Source: Domibacillus aminovorans
GTDB lineage: Bacteria; Bacillota; Bacilli; Bacillales; Domibacillaceae
Length of the DNA: 32,286 nucleotides
Reading direction: 5' to 3'
Assembly (NCBI RefSeq): GCF_001643235.1
Contig: NZ_LQWY01000008.1
Span: 1-32,286 of the forward strand
Position numbers and translations under genes: made by a program. The notes under the pieces were generated by a model, which saw only the letters and a program-made list of their open reading frames with translations, was not told where the DNA came from and ran no database searches. This document shows, in pieces, positions 9,497 to 18,605 of the stretch; the first letter of the stretch is position 1; each line of letters begins with the position of its first letter.

Positions 9497-9533
9497 CAAA
9501 TGAAGCCCCAGCCATTTGGCTAGAGCTTCATTT
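9490..9533 (-). terminator. Terminator of the gamma SASP gene
   Basis: AAATGAAGC and AGCC pair with GGCT and GCTTCATTT across a three-base internal loop on each side. On the minus strand the hairpin is followed by TTTGTTTT. Confidence 0.75.
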
Positions 9534-9541
9534 GCATTCTT

Positions 9542-9961
9542 TTACTGATTAAAAGATGAATTTTTTTTACGTGCTTGAGATTGCGCATTTTGCTTTTTCA
9601 CTTGCTGCACATCTGTTTCAGATGCAAATTCAGCTCCATATTGCTGCGACTGTGCAGCAAAGTTACGTTGCGCTTGACCTGATGTCGCATTTGCATTGCG
9701 AGATGCTGCATTTTGCTGTCTTACTTCTTGCGCATTTGTTTCAGATGCAAATTCTGCAGCGTATTGCTGATTTACATTCGATGCTGCATTACGATTACGC
9801 TGTGCTTGAGCAGATGCCGCATTTTGTTGTCTCACTTCTTGTGCGTTTGTTTCAGATGCGAATTCTGTTTGATACTGCTGTCCTTGGGCGGATGCTGCAT
9901 TTTGTTTTTTCACTTGGTTAATATTCGTACCGGCTTGTGTTTTGTTACGGTTATTATTCAA
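9542..9961 (-). CDS. sspE: Gamma-type small acid-soluble spore protein (SspE)
   Basis: A 139-residue, Gln/Asn/Ala-rich protein. Gamma SASPs accumulate in the developing spore as an amino acid reserve and are cut by the germination protease GPR. The product has the family start (NKTQAGTNINQVKKQNAAS) and three copies of a block ending in EFASET, the GPR recognition sequence, where B. subtilis SspE has two and is about 84 residues. The start is TTG, with AAAGGTGGG about six bases upstream. A sigma-G-like promoter lies upstream and a terminator downstream. Neighbours fabL and ygaC match the B. subtilis sspE locus. Confidence 0.93.
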   Translation of the reverse strand: MNNNRNKTQAGTNINQVKKQNAASAQGQQYQTEFASETNAQEVRQQNAASAQAQRNRNAASNVNQQYAAEFASETNAQEVRQQNAASRNANATSGQAQRNFAAQSQQYGAEFASETDVQQVKKQNAQSQARKKNSSFNQ

Positions 9962-10118
9962 TATGTTCCCACCTTTACGGTTATTTTGTCATCGTGGTTT
10001 TTTATCTCCACGCTGACTATCTTGACCGTATTGGCTACAAATTATTCTTGAAAATTTAAACAAGCAATGAGCGGCCTCCATCGATAATAATGGTCTGATC
10101 TCGGATCATAAATGCCCC
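9891..10118. repeat. Direct repeat copy A (SASP 5' end plus fabL 3' end)
   Basis: A 228-base segment that is closely repeated at 10410-10637, 519 bases away without length change. It spans the first codons of sspE, its promoter region and the last 20 codons of a fabL copy. It is the scar of a tandem duplication of fabL plus sspE. Confidence 0.9.
10018..10047 (-). promoter_or_regulatory. Candidate sigma-G promoter of sspE
   Basis: Minus-strand GAATA (10043-10047), a full match to the sigma-G -35 core, is followed after 18 bases by CAAGATA (10018-10024), which matches five of seven positions of the CATWHTA -10. The same elements and spacing are preserved upstream of the second SASP gene. Confidence 0.45.
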
Positions 10119-10199
10119 ATTTTGTTTCGATAATTCAACCGATAAATAACGGGTTAACGCTTTGACTACTGCTTTGGACGCCCCGATCGCTGTGTAATT
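10056..10199 (-). pseudogene. Remnant of a second fabL (C-terminus, internal deletion)
   Basis: In one frame this reads NYTAIGASKAVVKALTRYLS, then VELSKQN, then directly [20 protein letters not shown] and a stop. That is the C-terminal third of the neighbouring fabL with the segment corresponding to 10638-10799 removed, exactly 54 codons, so the frame is kept. It has no start codon and no N-terminal Rossmann part. The retained Tyr and Lys are those of the SDR active site. It lies directly downstream of, and overlaps, the chimeric SASP gene. It is best explained as the inner fabL copy of a tandem duplication. Confidence 0.85.
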
Positions 10200-10397
10200 A
10201 CGGGTGGAAATTCTGCAGAGTAATGCTGCTTTGGACGCCCCGACTGCTGTGTAATTTCAGATGCAAATTCTGCAGAGAAGTTCTGATTTGAATGCCCCGA
10301 ACGCTGTGTAATTACAGGTGGAAATTCTGCAGAGTAATGCTGCTTTGGACGCTCCGACTGCTGTGTAATTTCAGATGCAAATTCTGCAGAGTAATGC
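10170..10397 (-). repeat. Four tandem 57-bp units in the chimeric SASP gene
   Basis: Units at 10170-10226, 10227-10283, 10284-10340 and 10341-10397 are each exactly 57 bases (19 codons). Units 1 and 3 share one variant (encoding EFPPV) and units 2 and 4 another (EFASE), so a 114-bp pair was probably duplicated. Each unit joins a SASP piece (complement of CATTACTCTGCAGAATTT) to a fabL-like piece (complement of AATTACACAGCAGT). Confidence 0.93.
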
Positions 10398-10409
10398 TGA
10401 TTTACATTC

Positions 10410-12406
<1,997 letters not shown>

Positions 12407-12500
12407 ATTGAATGTCCCTCGCTTTTCGACATGTTACAATAGACTAACAATTGGGAATAACATGTGTATACATTTTTTCAGAGTAAAGGAGGCTGCCTTT

Positions 12501-13490
12501 TTGGATACAGGTACTCATATCGTCATGGGTTTTGCGCTCTGCGGAATTGCCACGCTTGACCCGATCGTCACTGCTGATCCCGCCACAAAGTATGCAGTCA
12601 TGACAGCAGCAGTTATTGGGTCACAGGCACCTGACATAGATACACTTTTAAAACTTCGTAATAATGCCGTTTACATTCGCAATCACCGCGGTGCGACACA
12701 TTCTGTTCCCGCTGTGGTGCTCTGGCCGCTTTTAATTACTGGTGTATTGTTTTTCATTTTTCCAGACGCCAATGTACTTCACTTATGGCTCTGGTCACAA
12801 ATTGCCGTCTTTTTACACGTGTTTGTGGATATTTTTAATGCGTACGGAACACAGGCACTTAGACCATTTTCACCGCGTTGGGTCGCGCTCGGAGTCATTA
12901 ACACATTTGACCCATTCATTTTTACGATGCATATAATCGGCTTGCTCTTATGGGCATTCGGTCTTCATCCCGGCTACACGTTTATCGTCATTTATGCGAT
13001 CTTAATCGGTTATTATATTTTACGCTTTCAAATGCAAAGCGCCGTTCGGAATGCAGTGCGCCGTCTTATTCCAGATGCGGAGGAAATTATTATTGCACCG
13101 ACGATCCGCTTTAACCAATGGCGTATTGCTGTTAAATCGCTTGAACACTTTTATGTTGCTCGAGGCTACCGCCGTTCCGTAACCATTCTCGACAAATATA
13201 AGCGGGTTCCAGTGCCCGAATCGGTTTTATTTGAAGCAGCAAAAAAGGATGCCAATCTCGACGCATTTCTTCACTTTTCACCTGTTTATCGGTGGGAAGT
13301 CGCCGAATATAACGATTGTTATGAGGTGAAGTTTATCGATCTGCGCTATCGGAACAACGGCTATTATCCGTTCGTTGCCATCGTACAGCTCGACTTTGAC
13401 TATAAAATTATCGGTTCTTATACCGGCTGGATTTTCAGTGAAGAAAAACTTCGTAAAAAGCTCACATTTCCACAATTCGATCAAAATTAA
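12501..13490 (+). CDS. yfhP: YfhP, membrane-bound YdjM-type metal-dependent hydrolase
   Basis: A 329-residue membrane protein. The N-terminal half has four to five hydrophobic segments and conserved polar motifs of the YdjM/LexA-binding-related hydrolase family: DTGTHIVMG, GSQAPDIDTL, HRGATHS and HVFVDIFNAYG, whose His and Asp residues suggest a metal site. The C-terminal half is soluble. I start at TTG 12501 because AAAGGAGG lies eight bases upstream and the N-terminus then equals that of B. subtilis YfhP; the longer frame from 12408 lacks an RBS. The substrate is unknown. It is divergent from mutY and its 3' end overlaps the convergent yfhJ remnant by four bases. Confidence 0.9.
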   Translation: MDTGTHIVMGFALCGIATLDPIVTADPATKYAVMTAAVIGSQAPDIDTLLKLRNNAVYIRNHRGATHSVPAVVLWPLLITGVLFFIFPDANVLHLWLWSQIAVFLHVFVDIFNAYGTQALRPFSPRWVALGVINTFDPFIFTMHIIGLLLWAFGLHPGYTFIVIYAILIGYYILRFQMQSAVRNAVRRLIPDAEEIIIAPTIRFNQWRIAVKSLEHFYVARGYRRSVTILDKYKRVPVPESVLFEAAKKDANLDAFLHFSPVYRWEVAEYNDCYEVKFIDLRYRNNGYYPFVAIVQLDFDYKIIGSYTGWIFSEEKLRKKLTFPQFDQN

Positions 13491-13756
13491 TATGTCACGT
13501 CGCCTGAACCATCAAGCAGATGCTTATATTTTGGATTGCGCGCCACAAACTCATGTAGCTTAGGACCGTAATTGTCGATCCACTGCGTGACGACTTTTTC
13601 GGTCGCTTCTTTCCCTTGATAATCATAACCTGCCTGCGCATACGTCGTCTCAAAGTCTTCCTAAAGAAGTTCGACCCATGTGCGGGCACGGGCAGCAGAC
13701 AAACGGCTGTTTGTATCAAGCAGCCGCTCTGTTAATTTTCGAAATATTTCTTCCAT
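13487..13756 (-). pseudogene. yfhJ: yfhJ (WVELL family), broken by an in-frame TAG
   Basis: Read through one stop, this is an 88-residue protein matching B. subtilis YfhJ along its length: MEEIFRKLTERLL, then TWVELL, stop, EDFETTYAQAGYDYQGKEA, VVTQWIDNYGPKLHEF and ARNPKYKHLL. The stop (TAG at 13661-13663) takes the place of a conserved tryptophan codon, so one base change (TGG to TAG) explains it. The start ATG has AAAGGAG at good spacing, and nothing else is damaged. The truncated product would be 31 residues. The function of YfhJ is unknown. It may be a recent mutation or a sequencing error. Confidence 0.88.
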
Positions 13757-13772
13757 GTATGATTCACTCCTT

Positions 13773-14090
13773 TTATTTATTTAATAATGAAATCGGGATG
13801 CCTTCTTCTTTTCCATCGCCACTTATACGGTAACCCCATGCAAAGACACCATTCATATATTCCACTTTAAAATACTGACCTGGATCCGTTTTTAATTCAT
13901 ACAGTTTGCCCGGCTTAAATTCATCAGGATTCAACAAATACGCCTGCGCCATTGTCGCACGCCGTTCATAAACGGCGAACTCATTCACAATGCCCAATTG
14001 CTCTGCCTTTCGTGCTTTTTCTCTTAAACGCGCAATTTCTTGTTTTAATTCAACTTCTACCATTTCGCTATATCGTTTTTCATTTTCCAT
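13773..14090 (-). CDS. yfhH: DUF1811 protein YfhH
   Basis: A 105-residue soluble protein of the YfhH family. The N-terminal half is helical and charged (EIARLREKARKAEQ). The C-terminal half (PGKLYELKTDPGQYFKVEY, then GVFAWGYRI) looks like a small beta-barrel, as in the DUF1811 fold. Length equals that of B. subtilis YfhH. AAAGGAAG precedes the ATG by eight bases. It is downstream of recX on the same strand and close enough to be in one transcript. Its function is unknown. Confidence 0.9.
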   Translation of the reverse strand: MENEKRYSEMVEVELKQEIARLREKARKAEQLGIVNEFAVYERRATMAQAYLLNPDEFKPGKLYELKTDPGQYFKVEYMNGVFAWGYRISGDGKEEGIPISLLNK

Positions 14091-14122
14091 CTAAACAACT
14101 TCCTTTCTAAATCCAGATAACA

Positions 14123-14914
14123 TTATTCTTCTTGCAGCTTTTCAATCGCTTGATCAATCGCCGAAAAATCAAAGCCTTTTCGGTATAAAGCCATCTTCAT
14201 TTTTTGTTTGTACTCTGATGGCTTATATGATTGATAGCGGCGGTGGGCTTTTTCCGCCTGATGCATAAGCGCTTCCATTTCCTGCTCCTCATCCGACGGA
14301 GCCGCGAATGCCGCTTGTTTCATAATCGAAGTAGAATACCCTTTCGTCATCACTTGTTCTTCAGCCTTTTTCTTTTGCAAAAAAGCCGAGTCTCTTTTAT
14401 ATTTTTTTAGCTGTTTTTCATAAAGCTTCGTCGCTTTTTCAATTTGTTCTTCTTCTGTAAACTGTTCCATTGCATTTGATGCTATTTCTTCATTGATCCC
14501 TTTCTCTTTCAATTCACGCTGAATGAGATAAGGACCTTTATCAGTCGTTTGAATTTGTGTTTTAACAAAAGCGTCCGCAAACTGTTCATCATTCAGATAA
14601 CTCATTAAGCGAAGACGCGTTAAAATTTCTTCAGCCGCATCCTGCTCCACTTCTTTTCTCTTCAAATAATCGAGTACTTCTTTTTCGGAGCGCATGCGGA
14701 TCGATAAATAGTTAATGGCGGCATTCAATCCTTTTCGAACACCATCACGAATTTGAATTTCTTCAACTTCTGCTTTCGTTATTTCGCTTCCTTTTCGAAG
14801 ATTAAATTCCATTAACACAGCTTCGTCGATACTAAACGCATAATCCCCATCAACTTCTATATTATAGCGGTCTGTCCGTTTTTGCTGAACAGATATTTTC
14901 GTGATTTTAGGCAT
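14123..14914 (-). CDS. recX: Recombination regulator RecX
   Basis: A 263-residue protein of the RecX family, which binds RecA filaments and limits or modulates recombination and SOS induction. It has the usual repeated three-helix modules, with the core blocks AINYLSIRMRSEKEV, YLKRKEVEQD and LNDEQFADAFVKT, and an extended C-terminus as in other Bacillus RecX. The start is ATG 14914 (MPKITKIS), six bases after GGGGGGA. An upstream ATG at 14935 has no RBS and does not match the family. It is divergent from yfhF. Confidence 0.92.
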   Translation of the reverse strand: MPKITKISVQQKRTDRYNIEVDGDYAFSIDEAVLMEFNLRKGSEITKAEVEEIQIRDGVRKGLNAAINYLSIRMRSEKEVLDYLKRKEVEQDAAEEILTRLRLMSYLNDEQFADAFVKTQIQTTDKGPYLIQRELKEKGINEEIASNAMEQFTEEEQIEKATKLYEKQLKKYKRDSAFLQKKKAEEQVMTKGYSTSIMKQAAFAAPSDEEQEMEALMHQAEKAHRRYQSYKPSEYKQKMKMALYRKGFDFSAIDQAIEKLQEE

Positions 14915-14940
14915 ATATAGTCCCCCCCAGCACATTTGTT

Positions 14941-14970
14941 TTGTTTGTTTCCTTCTGAATCAGGTAATAT
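14941..14970 (+). promoter_or_regulatory. yfhF promoter candidate
   Basis: TTGTTT (14941-14946) and TAATAT (14965-14970) are separated by 18 bases, 27 bases before the yfhF start. Confidence 0.4.
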
Positions 14971-14997
14971 AAGAATATAAGAAACGGAGGGTTCATA

Positions 14998-15918
14998 ATG
15001 AAAGCAGCGATTGCAGGCGGCACTGGATTCATCGGCAAAAAATTGACTGCAGAACTCATTCAAAATGGATACGATGTTTATATTTTAACGCGAAACACGG
15101 ACAATAAGAAAGAAAGAGACCACATTCATTACGTAAGATGGCTGTCAGATGGTGCTGAACCTGAAAATGAGCTGCATGGGATTGACATATTTATTAACCT
15201 CGCCGGTGAATCACTTAACAGCGGTCGCTGGACAGATGAACGAAAAAAACGCATTTTGGATAGCCGAATGATATCGACGAGAGAAATCATCCGTATTATG
15301 ACGTCATTGCCAAAAAAACCAGCCGTCCTCATCAATGCAAGCGCAATCGGCATTTATCCGATTGCCGATACTGAAACATTTAAAGAAACATCACCTGCCT
15401 TAGGGCAAGGGTTTCTAGCGCATACCGTTAATATGTGGGAAGAAGAAGCGATTCAAGCAGACAAAGCTGGTATCCGTACCGTTTTAACAAGATTCGGCAT
15501 CATTTTAGGGACAGAAGATGGTGCACTACCAAGAATGGCCATGCCTTATAAGCTCTTTGTGGGTGGAAAAATCGGGACTGGTCACCAATGGATGTCATGG
15601 ATTCATGTAAATGACGTCGTCCGTGCTATTCGTTTTGCTGGAGAAAATGAGTCCTTGCAAGGACCACTTAATGTGACCGCTCCAAATCCAGTCCATATGA
15701 ACGACCTCGGCAAAACACTCGCGAAAGTGCTTGGCCGACCACACTGGTTATTCATTCCTGCTCTAGCACTAAAAGCAGGACTCGGCGAAATGAGTACCTT
15801 GATTTTAGACGGTCAAAAAGTACTGCCAGAAAAATTGTTGCAATCAGGCTTTCAATTTAAATTCCCGCTCGTTAGGGGAGCACTCGATGATCTTTACAAA
15901 GGAAGCGTGCATAAATAG
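14998..15918 (+). CDS. yfhF: Epimerase family protein YfhF (SDR39U1-like)
   Basis: A 306-residue atypical extended SDR with a C-terminal DUF1731 region. The nucleotide-binding motif GGTGFIGK is at about 7-14. Further family blocks are INLAGESLNSGRWT, the DSRMIST segment, INASAIGIYP and the MSWIHVNDVVRA segment. Its catalytic substrate is unknown. ACGGAGGG precedes the ATG by six bases. It is divergent from recX as in B. subtilis. A hairpin terminator follows. Confidence 0.92.
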   Translation: MKAAIAGGTGFIGKKLTAELIQNGYDVYILTRNTDNKKERDHIHYVRWLSDGAEPENELHGIDIFINLAGESLNSGRWTDERKKRILDSRMISTREIIRIMTSLPKKPAVLINASAIGIYPIADTETFKETSPALGQGFLAHTVNMWEEEAIQADKAGIRTVLTRFGIILGTEDGALPRMAMPYKLFVGGKIGTGHQWMSWIHVNDVVRAIRFAGENESLQGPLNVTAPNPVHMNDLGKTLAKVLGRPHWLFIPALALKAGLGEMSTLILDGQKVLPEKLLQSGFQFKFPLVRGALDDLYKGSVHK

Positions 15919-15945
15919 ATCCTCATATTGCCTTCAGTAGACGAT

Positions 15946-15985
15946 AAAGAACTGTTTCAGCGACTTATGAAACAGTTCTTTTTAA
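15946..15985 (+). terminator. Terminator of yfhF
   Basis: AAAGAACTGTTTCA pairs perfectly with TGAAACAGTTCTTT around an eight-base loop, followed by TTAATTT. Confidence 0.88.
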
Positions 15986-16016
15986 TTTAAAACTATAGTT
16001 AAACCTTCATTCTTCC

Positions 16017-16184
16017 TGTGCACAAATAACTTCCGAATTTTGTGGATAATGTGGACAGAAATCAGAATAGCTATTATATTAATGACAGTTTTCGTCAAAA
16101 TTGTGGATATTCCTATGCATAACCTGTGGATAAGCCTGTTAGTTGTGGGGAAAACTCAGAAAATTCATACCATTGTTATCCACG
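16017..16184. promoter_or_regulatory. Cluster of DnaA-box-like sequences
   Basis: In a gene-free stretch (15986-16287) TGTGGATAA, a perfect DnaA box, occurs at 16041-16049 and 16125-16133. Single-mismatch boxes occur at 16102-16110 (TGTGGATAT), 16176-16184 (TTATCCACG, opposite strand) and 16017-16025 (TGTGCACAA). Two weaker versions are at 16050-16058 and 16144-16152. The spacer between the first two boxes contains the AT-rich run CTATTATATTAATGAC. B. subtilis carries DnaA-box clusters outside oriC that bind and titrate DnaA; that role here is inference. No dnaA or dnaN is nearby. Confidence 0.6.
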
Positions 16185-16287
16185 TTTTTCCTATTTCACT
16201 GCTTTTCATAAATTAATACTAGACTGCTGGGCTGACGACCTTAATATCAATACCCGCAAGAATGAAAAAGATTAATCACGTGAATCA

Positions 16288-17655
16288 TTATTTCCTTTTT
16301 AATGTGACAACTGCTTCAACGTGAGCTGTCTGCGGGAACATGTCAACTGGTTGAATGCATTCAATTTTATATACGCTGCCGAGTTCCGCAAGATCTTTGG
16401 CGAGTGTAGACGGGTTACAAGAGACATAAATAAATGTTTTTGGCTTCACATCTTTAATCGTTTGAATAAGTTTACGGTCAAGGCCTGTTCGCGGTGGATC
16501 CGTCACTAACACATCCGGTACCCAGCCTTGCTGCTTCCACTTTGGCAGCCACTTTTCGGCCGGACCGGTTTCGTACGTTGCTTTCACTCCATACTTTTTC
16601 GCATTCGCACGGGCATCTACAATCGACTCGGCTATCGTATCCATACCACGCACTTCCGATGCCTCCCGACCGATCCAGAGACCGATTGTCCCCGAACCAC
16701 AATACGCATCCGCAATTTTATCCGCCTTAGAAACATTCGCTGCCTTTTTCACTTCGTCATACAGTTTGACAGTTTGTACAGGGTTGAGCTGGAAAAAGGC
16801 ACGAGCTGATAAGTCGTATTCAAACTCACCTAATTTTTCAACAATTGTATCGCTTCCAGCAATCGTTTTTGTGACGTCACCGAAGACAAGATGTGTATTA
16901 CCCGGGTTCACGTTATGTACAACGGACTTTACTGCCGACGTACGCTTCATTAATTCTTCTGCAAAAAGAACAGCTTTCGGGAATGTTTTATCTCCTGTGA
17001 CAATTGCTGCCTGTACGTCGCCTGTTTCAATTCCAGCCCGCACAACGATCGTTTTTACACCTTGTTTTTGTTTTACGCTGTAGACCGGAATCGATAAATC
17101 GTTCATAAGCTGTTTAACCATTTGAATCGTTTCATCAATGACATTGTGTTGAACGATACATTTCGGAATATCAACGAGTTTGTTCGAATTCGGACTGTAT
17201 AAACCCGCAATCACTTTTCCGTTATGAACACCTGTTTGAAACTGAGCTTTATTGCGGTAACGCCACGGATCATTCATCCCGATCGTATCGTTTATTCTCA
17301 AATCGGCAATATTCAATGATGTGTACCGCTCAAGTGCCTGTACAAGAATCGCTTTCTTTTCATCAAGCTGTGCGCTGTAATCAAGATGCTGCAATTGACA
17401 GCCGCCGCACTGATCATAGACCAGACAAGGAGGCGTGACGCGATGTGCCGATTTTTTACGCAGCTTTTTAATACGTGCTTCTGTAAACTTTGGCATGACT
17501 TTTGTCGCTTCTGCAGTAATTTCTTCGCCTGGCAAAGCTCCCGGTACGAAAATGGCTTTTCGTTTAAAATAGCCGACGCCTTCTCCGTTAATGCCAAGAC
17601 GTTTTATTGTAAGCGGGAACGTTTGCCCCGTTTTCATTTCTGTTTGATTATTCAT
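16288..17655 (-). CDS. rlmCD: 23S rRNA (uracil-C5)-methyltransferase, RlmCD/RumA family
   Basis: A 455-residue SAM-dependent enzyme that makes m5U in 23S rRNA (TrmA/RumA family). A TRAM domain (about 10-65) is followed by an iron-sulfur site at Cys77, Cys83, Cys86 and Cys166. The SAM motif is DAYCGSGTIGLWIG, then DPPRTGLDR, then nucleophile Cys413 in VSCNP. B. subtilis has two paralogues, YefA (RlmCD) and YfjO. The pdaA neighbour suggests this one occupies the yfjO position, so the exact target base is open. I use ATG 17655, six bases after AGAGGTG; the upstream GTG at 17664 lies within that RBS. No convincing terminator is seen downstream. Confidence 0.93.
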   Translation of the reverse strand: MNNQTEMKTGQTFPLTIKRLGINGEGVGYFKRKAIFVPGALPGEEITAEATKVMPKFTEARIKKLRKKSAHRVTPPCLVYDQCGGCQLQHLDYSAQLDEKKAILVQALERYTSLNIADLRINDTIGMNDPWRYRNKAQFQTGVHNGKVIAGLYSPNSNKLVDIPKCIVQHNVIDETIQMVKQLMNDLSIPVYSVKQKQGVKTIVVRAGIETGDVQAAIVTGDKTFPKAVLFAEELMKRTSAVKSVVHNVNPGNTHLVFGDVTKTIAGSDTIVEKLGEFEYDLSARAFFQLNPVQTVKLYDEVKKAANVSKADKIADAYCGSGTIGLWIGREASEVRGMDTIAESIVDARANAKKYGVKATYETGPAEKWLPKWKQQGWVPDVLVTDPPRTGLDRKLIQTIKDVKPKTFIYVSCNPSTLAKDLAELGSVYKIECIQPVDMFPQTAHVEAVVTLKRK

Positions 17656-17709
17656 GTTTTTCACCTCTTTGATACTTTATCACAGACGGAGTACAATCAA
17701 AAGAATAGG

Positions 17710-17735
17710 AAAAAGCCGGTCATCGTGCACCGGCT
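17710..17735 (-). terminator. Terminator of pdaA
   Basis: On the minus strand AGCCGGT and ACCGGCT pair around GCACGATG, followed by TTTTTCC. It overlaps the last codons and stop of pdaA. Confidence 0.82.
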
Positions 17736-18475
17736 AGTTCATCAAGTGATCGAAACTTGTATCCCTGTTTCTTTAAATCACGAATAACATCAGGCAATGC
17801 TTCCGCATTATCTTTAGACACGCTATGAAGCAATATAACCGCACCGGGATGAATTTGCTTCATGATTTCATCATATGCATACTTTTTTCCTTTTGGCTGA
17901 TCTGCATACCAATCCACGTAAGCAACTGACCACATGACGTGCGTATACCCTTCTTTTTGCGCCGTTTTCAATACATTTTCAGAAAAAATTCCACGCGGTG
18001 GCCGAACGTATTTTGTCTTTTTTTGCGTCGTCATCCGTGCTACTTCTTTTTCGACCAGCTTCAATTCTTCGATCAATGTACTGTTAGGCACTGACGTTAA
18101 ATCGTAATGATGCCAAGAATGGTTGCCGACGATATGACCTTCTTTTACCATTCGCTTGATTAAATCAGGTGCGCTTTCAACGTAATGGCCTGTTATAAAA
18201 AAAGCAGCAGGCACTTTTTCTTTTTTGAGTGTATCCAGAATCGTTTTCGTATGCCCATTTTCATATCCATTATCAAACGTTAAGTAGAGAACTTTTTCAT
18301 CCGGGCTTCCTTTGTAAAAAGAATCGTATTTCGCCAATATGTCATCCAAGTTTTTTCCGGCCTCTGCCTGCTTCCCATCCATTCCTTTCTGAAATCCCCA
18401 GTGAATCGCTTCTGATGATACGACAATAACTGGCAACATAAACATAAATAGGAGAAAGAAAATCATTTGCCGCAT
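17720..18475 (-). CDS. pdaA: N-acetylmuramic acid deacetylase PdaA (spore cortex)
   Basis: A 251-residue exported polysaccharide deacetylase. PdaA removes the acetyl group from muramic acid, a step toward muramic delta-lactam in spore cortex that is needed for germination. A signal peptide or N-terminal anchor occupies about residues 1-23. NodB-domain motifs are TFDNGYENGHT (with the PdaA-type Asn in place of the second Asp), GNHSWHHYDLT with metal-binding histidines, RPPRGIFSE and LLHSVS. Length equals the family. A sigma-G-like promoter lies upstream. It is next to the methyltransferase, as pdaA is near yfjO in B. subtilis. Confidence 0.93.
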   Translation of the reverse strand: MRQMIFFLLFMFMLPVIVVSSEAIHWGFQKGMDGKQAEAGKNLDDILAKYDSFYKGSPDEKVLYLTFDNGYENGHTKTILDTLKKEKVPAAFFITGHYVESAPDLIKRMVKEGHIVGNHSWHHYDLTSVPNSTLIEELKLVEKEVARMTTQKKTKYVRPPRGIFSENVLKTAQKEGYTHVMWSVAYVDWYADQPKGKKYAYDEIMKQIHPGAVILLHSVSKDNAEALPDVIRDLKKQGYKFRSLDELAGAR

Positions 18476-18496
18476 TACATCACCACCTTTTTTCTA

Positions 18497-18527
18497 TATG
18501 ATGCACGGAATAGAGATAGTGAATGCG
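18497..18527 (-). promoter_or_regulatory. Candidate sigma-G promoter of pdaA
   Basis: Minus-strand CGCATT (18522-18527) and CATCATA (18497-18503) are 18 bases apart, about 22 bases before the start. The -10 differs from CATWHTA at one position. It fits the known forespore expression of B. subtilis pdaA. Confidence 0.4.
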
Positions 18528-18571
18528 TGGAAAGTTATCACAGAAAAAGGTATTTGTTCACGCCCGTATAC

Positions 18572-18600
18572 AAAAAAGCCCCAGCGCGCAGCCGGGACTT
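18572..18600 (-). terminator. Terminator of the fumarase gene
   Basis: On the minus strand AAGTCCCGGC pairs imperfectly with GCTGGGGCTT around TGCGC and is followed by TTTT. It starts six bases after the fumarase stop. Confidence 0.75.
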
Positions 18601-18605
18601 CCATG

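Noticed and set aside
9556-10051. Plus-strand frames of 112-121 codons over the SASP gene, rich in His, Leu and Cys
   Set aside because: They are antisense to the repetitive SASP coding sequence. They owe their length to its low-complexity codons and have no RBS.
10170-10397. Regular 57-bp repeats as a CRISPR array
   Set aside because: The units are contiguous, with no unique spacers, have a whole-codon period and lie within a reading frame.
12433-12458. Sigma-B-like promoter GTTACA-N14-GGGAAT upstream of yfhP
   Set aside because: Several mismatches and no independent support; a TACAAT -10-like word overlaps it.
13495-13719. Minus-strand 74-codon frame
   Set aside because: It is a shifted frame of the broken yfhJ. 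The family match is in the frame that contains the TAG.
16240-16287. Palindrome around TCACGTGA after rlmCD as a terminator
   Set aside because: The self-complementary core has no loop, and the stem is short and AT-rich, so it is not convincing.
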